A stretch of 64,000 nucleotides of DNA, from positions 1,674,001 to 1,738,000 of the forward strand of contig NC_016887.1 in the NCBI RefSeq assembly GCF_000284035.1. The letters are read 5' to 3'. A program made the translations under genes and the position numbers. Position 1 is the stretch's first letter. Every line of letters begins with the position of its first letter. Below the pieces are notes generated by a model, which was not told the origin of the DNA, ran no database searches, and worked only from the letters and a program-made list of their open reading frames with translations. Positions 60,732 to 64,000 of this stretch are shown one piece after another. This DNA comes from Nocardia cyriacigeorgica GUH-2. GTDB taxonomy: Bacteria; Actinomycetota; Actinomycetes; Mycobacteriales; Mycobacteriaceae.

Positions 60732-61835
60732 ATGAATAAGCTCTTGGCGTCCCGGGGTCTCATGTCCGTTCTCGGTGTCGCGGTCGTATGTGCAATTCTG
60801 ATCGTCGGATACTTCGTGATCATCGAGCCTCCCAAGAGGATGCGTAGCTATTGCGCGAATATGCCGGATGCAATCGGCTTGTACGCCGGGAACCATGTCA
60901 CCATGCGAGGGGTCAGAGTCGGCTCGGTGACGCGTATCGAACCTCATGGTGACATGGTCCGTGTCGAATTCGAGGTAGAGGTAAGCCATTCGCCCCGCGG
61001 TCAGGTGTCAGCTACCACCGTATCCGACACAATCGTCGCGGACCGATCGCTTGCATTACTCGATGACAGCGAAGCCGAGCATGAATGGGATTCTGGACAG
61101 TGCATTACCCGTACACTGACGCCAAAGAGCATGTCGCAGACTATGAATGCGCTGGGCAACCTCGCTGCAGAGATCACCGATGGAAATGATTCGACACAGC
61201 GTGAAAGGCTTGCGGATGAGCTCGCGGCCTTAGATGCCGCATTATCCGGAACAGGACCTGAAATGAATGATACGATCCTCAAGTTGGGTCGTGCTCTCAA
61301 TTCCCCCAATGCTGCTATCGGGCATATCGGTGCGCTCATCGACTCACTGCGATCATTATCGGACAGCATGGCCGGCGGATGGGGCGATATCAAGGCCATG
61401 ATCACTCGTCTGGCTCCAGGTCTCGAAGTGATCGATCATGGCATCTTTGAGCGCACCGTGTCGATTATCGATTCGTTGCGGATCATTGTGCCATGGTTGA
61501 ACGAGATTACTTCAATGTTTGGTGACCAAATTCTCGAAGCGCTGAACGCGACAGTCCCATTAGCGCGTCTCGCCCGTGCGAATATCGGCTCGGTACAAGA
61601 AATAATCGACCTGACGCCACCGCTGGTGCAGGCTTTTCAGAGGGCGACGGCGCAGGAGGGTGGTTCACCGATCCTGACTTACGCGGCGCCGGTGGCTCAG
61701 CTGCCGCCGGCGGACGCAGAGCGGGTATGCGCGGCCATCGAGCGTGTCGTGCCAGGTAGCTGCAAGTCCGCTGAGAACGAGTTGGAGAAGGTTTCGGTTC
61801 TTCCGTTGATATTCGGGACGGCAGGTGCGCGGTGA
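60732..61835 (+). CDS. mceD: MCE family protein MceD
   Basis: 367 residues from ATG 60732, with AAGGAG 8 bases upstream; the open frame extends to 60699 inside mceC. Membrane anchor (VLGVAVVCAILIVGYFVII), MlaD domain (YCANMPDAIGLYAGNHVTMR, GVRVGSVTRIEPHGDMV) and helical region with a C-terminal Cys (VPGSCKSAE). The MlaD domain is followed by a longer loop (DSEAEHEWDSGQCITR) than in the other subunits. Overlaps mceE at TGATG. Confidence 0.9.
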   Translation: MNKLLASRGLMSVLGVAVVCAILIVGYFVIIEPPKRMRSYCANMPDAIGLYAGNHVTMRGVRVGSVTRIEPHGDMVRVEFEVEVSHSPRGQVSATTVSDTIVADRSLALLDDSEAEHEWDSGQCITRTLTPKSMSQTMNALGNLAAEITDGNDSTQRERLADELAALDAALSGTGPEMNDTILKLGRALNSPNAAIGHIGALIDSLRSLSDSMAGGWGDIKAMITRLAPGLEVIDHGIFERTVSIIDSLRIIVPWLNEITSMFGDQILEALNATVPLARLARANIGSVQEIIDLTPPLVQAFQRATAQEGGSPILTYAAPVAQLPPADAERVCAAIERVVPGSCKSAENELEKVSVLPLIFGTAGAR

Positions 61836-62917
61836 TGGTTCTGCGACGAGTCGTATGGGCGCGATCTGCTCGTGAGCGTGGTGGTCGGTTCATCGCTGCG
61901 GCCGCGGTGGCAATGGTGTGCATAGTTCCCGGATGTGGATTCGATCCCGCGGAGGTTCCCGTTCCGGGGACCGGAATTTCTGGAGACCGGTACGGTATCC
62001 GGATTCTGTTCGCTGACGCCTTGAATCTGCCAGCGCGAGCGAAGGTTACAGTCGATGGTCTGCGAGCAGGGGTCGTGCGCGATGTGTCACTGGTCGACGC
62101 GGGCGAGGACCACGACGGGTATGTTGCCGTCGATGTCGACCTGATGGCGTCGGTTCGATTGCCGATCGGCACCACCGCTGAACTCCGCCAGCCGACGATA
62201 CTTGGCGATGTCTCCATCGCGCTGATGACTCCGCCGACCGGCACGCAGGATGCCCTTCCCCCGGGCGCCACCATCGGATTGGACAAGACGAAGCCGCTGC
62301 TGCAGGTTGAGGACACCATGAACGTACTCGCGACCTTCGTCCAAGGAGGAGGGATTCAACAGGCTCAGGAGATAATGAACCGCGTGAACGGGGTGCTGCC
62401 GATGGACACTCGGCAGACTGCTTCGATATCCGAGGTAGTCGGTGCGGATATCATTGACCTGGCCAACCACCTGGATGCCGTCGACGCAATGCTGAACGGT
62501 CTGCGCGCGAACACGGACGTGGTGCAGCGTCGAACCCCTGAATTGGAGTATTTGCTGACGGAGTCGGGGGTGAGTCAGGCCGCTGCTTCGATGACTTCCA
62601 TGATCGGGTTGATCACGTTGTACGACGGATTCAAATTGCTCACAGAATCTCTCCGGTGGGTCGGCCCCCTGGCGCAATCGGGCAATGAGGCCGCACGTGC
62701 CTTCGTGCCGCTATTGTTCACTCGCCGCCCGCTTGATCTGAACGCCCCCTCGAATTTGAACAAAGCCGTGGCCATTTTGCGCGAAAAGGTTATTCCGTTT
62801 GTTGAGCGCGGTCCGAAGGTTAATATTGTAGGCATTGAAGGCGTCGGCCCCATATCGGACGACGATCGGATAGACAGTATTCTTGCGTCGCTGCGGATGA
62901 TCGGAGTGGTTCGATGA
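61835..62917 (+). CDS. mceE: MCE family lipoprotein MceE
   Basis: 360 residues from ATG 61835 (a GTG at 61832 overlaps the mceD stop). Signal peptide with lipobox IVPGC near residue 29, as expected for the fifth (LprK-like) subunit. MlaD domain: RYGIRILFADALNLPARAKV, TVDGLRAGVVRDVSLVD, RQPTILGDVSIAL. Helical tube region follows. Lipid anchoring is typical for this position in mce operons and supports a correct A-F order. Confidence 0.92.
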   Translation: MVLRRVVWARSARERGGRFIAAAAVAMVCIVPGCGFDPAEVPVPGTGISGDRYGIRILFADALNLPARAKVTVDGLRAGVVRDVSLVDAGEDHDGYVAVDVDLMASVRLPIGTTAELRQPTILGDVSIALMTPPTGTQDALPPGATIGLDKTKPLLQVEDTMNVLATFVQGGGIQQAQEIMNRVNGVLPMDTRQTASISEVVGADIIDLANHLDAVDAMLNGLRANTDVVQRRTPELEYLLTESGVSQAAASMTSMIGLITLYDGFKLLTESLRWVGPLAQSGNEAARAFVPLLFTRRPLDLNAPSNLNKAVAILREKVIPFVERGPKVNIVGIEGVGPISDDDRIDSILASLRMIGVVR

Positions 62918-63870
62918 AGTCGAGTTCCGTGCTATCCCTGGTGTCGATCGGAATCGTGCTGGTTTTGGGCACCGCATACCTAGCATTCGGTGTGCTTCGA
63001 GTTGATTGGTTTTCTGGCAGGACTGTTGTGACCATGGCGCTGCCGAGGACCGGGAGTTTGCTACCCGGTTCCCCGGTCCTGTTGAGAGGAGTGAAGGTAG
63101 GAGAGATCGACTCTATCGACAAGGCCGAGCGTGGTGTCGAATTGGTGCTGGGTCTCGATCCCAAGTACAGGGTTCCTGCGACCGGCAGCGCTACTGTTGA
63201 GGACCTTTCGGGGTTGGGGGAGCCCTATATCGAGTTCGTACCGGATACTGATGCCGGGCCCTACCTGGCCGACGGTCAGCGTATCGACGCGGTTGAAGTG
63301 GTTCTACCCCGCTCGATACCTGATGTGGCGCATACTGTCACCCATCTGGTCGAGCAACTGAACCCACAGGCGATCAGCAATATCGTCAAGACCTTGGATC
63401 AGACGTTGTCGGGAACGGAAGCCGTGATGCCGCGTCTGGCGGCATCGACAACGCTGCTTTCGGAAACGATTCTGAGTAGGTCACCCGAAATCCGTAATAT
63501 CTTGACGAATTTGCAAACAATGGGTGCTGATATGGAGTGGGCCGAGGAGTCGATGACCGCCGCCGGCCCTCTGTGGGAGGAAGCCGGAGCGTGGGGCGCA
63601 CTCATCGCGGACTCTCTGGCGCGACTGTCTCGAATCGGCAATATGCCCGGGGACTATATCGAAGGAAACGGACTTATTCCCTTCCTTGATAAAGTGACGT
63701 CTTACATCAATGAGATCGGCCCCGATCTTCGTGATCTGGTCCCGGCGGTACAGCCACTGGCGGAAAGCGCGTCGAACTCCATGGCGCAAATCAACATAAG
63801 CGACCTGATAGATCGTGCACTCAGTGTCACGGGGGATGGTGCTTTGCGAATGCGGATCGCCGTCAAATAG
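62914..63870 (+). CDS. mceF: MCE family protein MceF
   Basis: 318 residues; ATG overlaps the mceE stop. Membrane anchor (LSLVSIGIVLVLGTAYLAFG), MlaD domain (LPRTGSLLPGSPVLLRGVKV, GEIDSIDKAERGVEL, LSGLGEPYIEFVPD) and a long helical region. Somewhat shorter than many MceF proteins, which can have long Pro-rich tails. Last structural subunit; the Mce-associated gene follows 32 bases later. Confidence 0.92.
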   Translation: MKSSSVLSLVSIGIVLVLGTAYLAFGVLRVDWFSGRTVVTMALPRTGSLLPGSPVLLRGVKVGEIDSIDKAERGVELVLGLDPKYRVPATGSATVEDLSGLGEPYIEFVPDTDAGPYLADGQRIDAVEVVLPRSIPDVAHTVTHLVEQLNPQAISNIVKTLDQTLSGTEAVMPRLAASTTLLSETILSRSPEIRNILTNLQTMGADMEWAEESMTAAGPLWEEAGAWGALIADSLARLSRIGNMPGDYIEGNGLIPFLDKVTSYINEIGPDLRDLVPAVQPLAESASNSMAQINISDLIDRALSVTGDGALRMRIAVK

Positions 63871-63902
63871 ATGTGAAAGAACGAGAGACACCGGAGCTGA
63901 TT

Positions 63903-64000
63903 ATGCCCACAGAAGATTCTCATGATACTGACCGCGAAGCTGCGGAAGAAAAGCCGGTTGACGCGGGTGTGCCTCGGACGTCGGTCAAGGGTGGCTCGAG
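63903..64000 (+). CDS. Mce-associated membrane protein, N-terminal fragment
   Basis: ATG 63903, preceded by GGAGC; truncated by the window edge after 32 codons. The start is acidic and polar (MPTEDSHDTDREAAEEKPVD), as is usual for the cytoplasmic N-terminus of Mas proteins that follow mceF and stabilise the complex. The call rests mainly on position. Confidence 0.6.
   Translation, partial: MPTEDSHDTDREAAEEKPVDAGVPRTSVKGGS

Noticed and set aside
45834..64000. A second copy of the tRNA-Asn 3' end as attR
   Set aside because: Reading the window by eye I found no convincing repeat; it may lie outside the window.

Overview
The window is high-GC actinobacterial chromosome, most likely Nocardia or a close Nocardiaceae relative. 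The core gene order corC-like / small protein / era / amidase / recO / uppS / small protein / zur / smtB / glyS / dgt / dnaG matches the Mycobacterium tuberculosis Rv2366c-Rv2343c block, with lineage-specific genes inserted. WXG100-like toxins, mce operons and single-chain acyl-CoA carboxylases are also typical of this group. Genus assignment is inference from gene content and codon use; no database search was run.

Layout. 1-1711: end of a CBS/CorC protein, a deaminase-fold small protein and era. 1850-9139: a signalling cluster of two paralogous membrane Ser/Thr kinases flanking a lipoprotein, followed by a membrane-anchored periplasmic-binding-protein-like receptor. 9147-11603: amidase and an alpha/beta hydrolase, divergent around a perfect inverted repeat. 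11664-18776: a polymorphic toxin locus made of a very large WXG100-like protein, a two-repeat putative immunity protein and an accessory protein. Its 3' part appears to contain two successive toxin C-termini in different reading frames. 18909-25794: TetR, recO, uppS, a small protein, a TetR/membrane protein pair, the zinc regulators zur and smtB, and glyS. 25851-30904: a 46-residue orphan peptide, TenA, a PapA-like acyltransferase, a TPM-domain membrane protein and a metallo-beta-lactamase-fold protein. 31095-36557: a 1820-residue biotin-dependent carboxylase. 36820-45562: ArsR/SRPBCC pair, a PRC/DUF2382 stress protein, a secreted lipase divergent from a TetR with duplicated operators, a YdcF-like protein, dgt, dnaG and a small membrane protein.

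45761 to the end is accessory DNA starting at a tRNA-Asn gene. Next to the tRNA lies a 5'-truncated tyrosine recombinase, head to head with a 5'-truncated aldo/keto reductase that is followed by a HIT-like gene. Further on are an AbrB-like gene overlapping a broken second integrase, and cytochrome P450 debris. The region then becomes visibly more AT-rich. It carries an AraC regulator with a ferredoxin / CYP153-type P450 / ferredoxin reductase operon (a complete alkane or fatty-acid terminal hydroxylase system), a decayed IS3-family element, and a full mce operon (yrbEA, yrbEB, mceA-F, start of a mas gene) with its own promoter and a candidate operator.

How the parts may work together. The kinases, lipoprotein and receptor look like one envelope-sensing unit. 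Zur and SmtB form a zinc homeostasis pair. The CYP153 operon and the mce lipid importer, lying side by side in atypical DNA, could pair uptake and oxidation of hydrophobic substrates (inference). The most unusual object is the toxin gene, where a frame change skips the stop codon of one C-terminal domain and joins the protein to a second, ADP-ribosyltransferase-like domain with an R-SSS-QxE signature.
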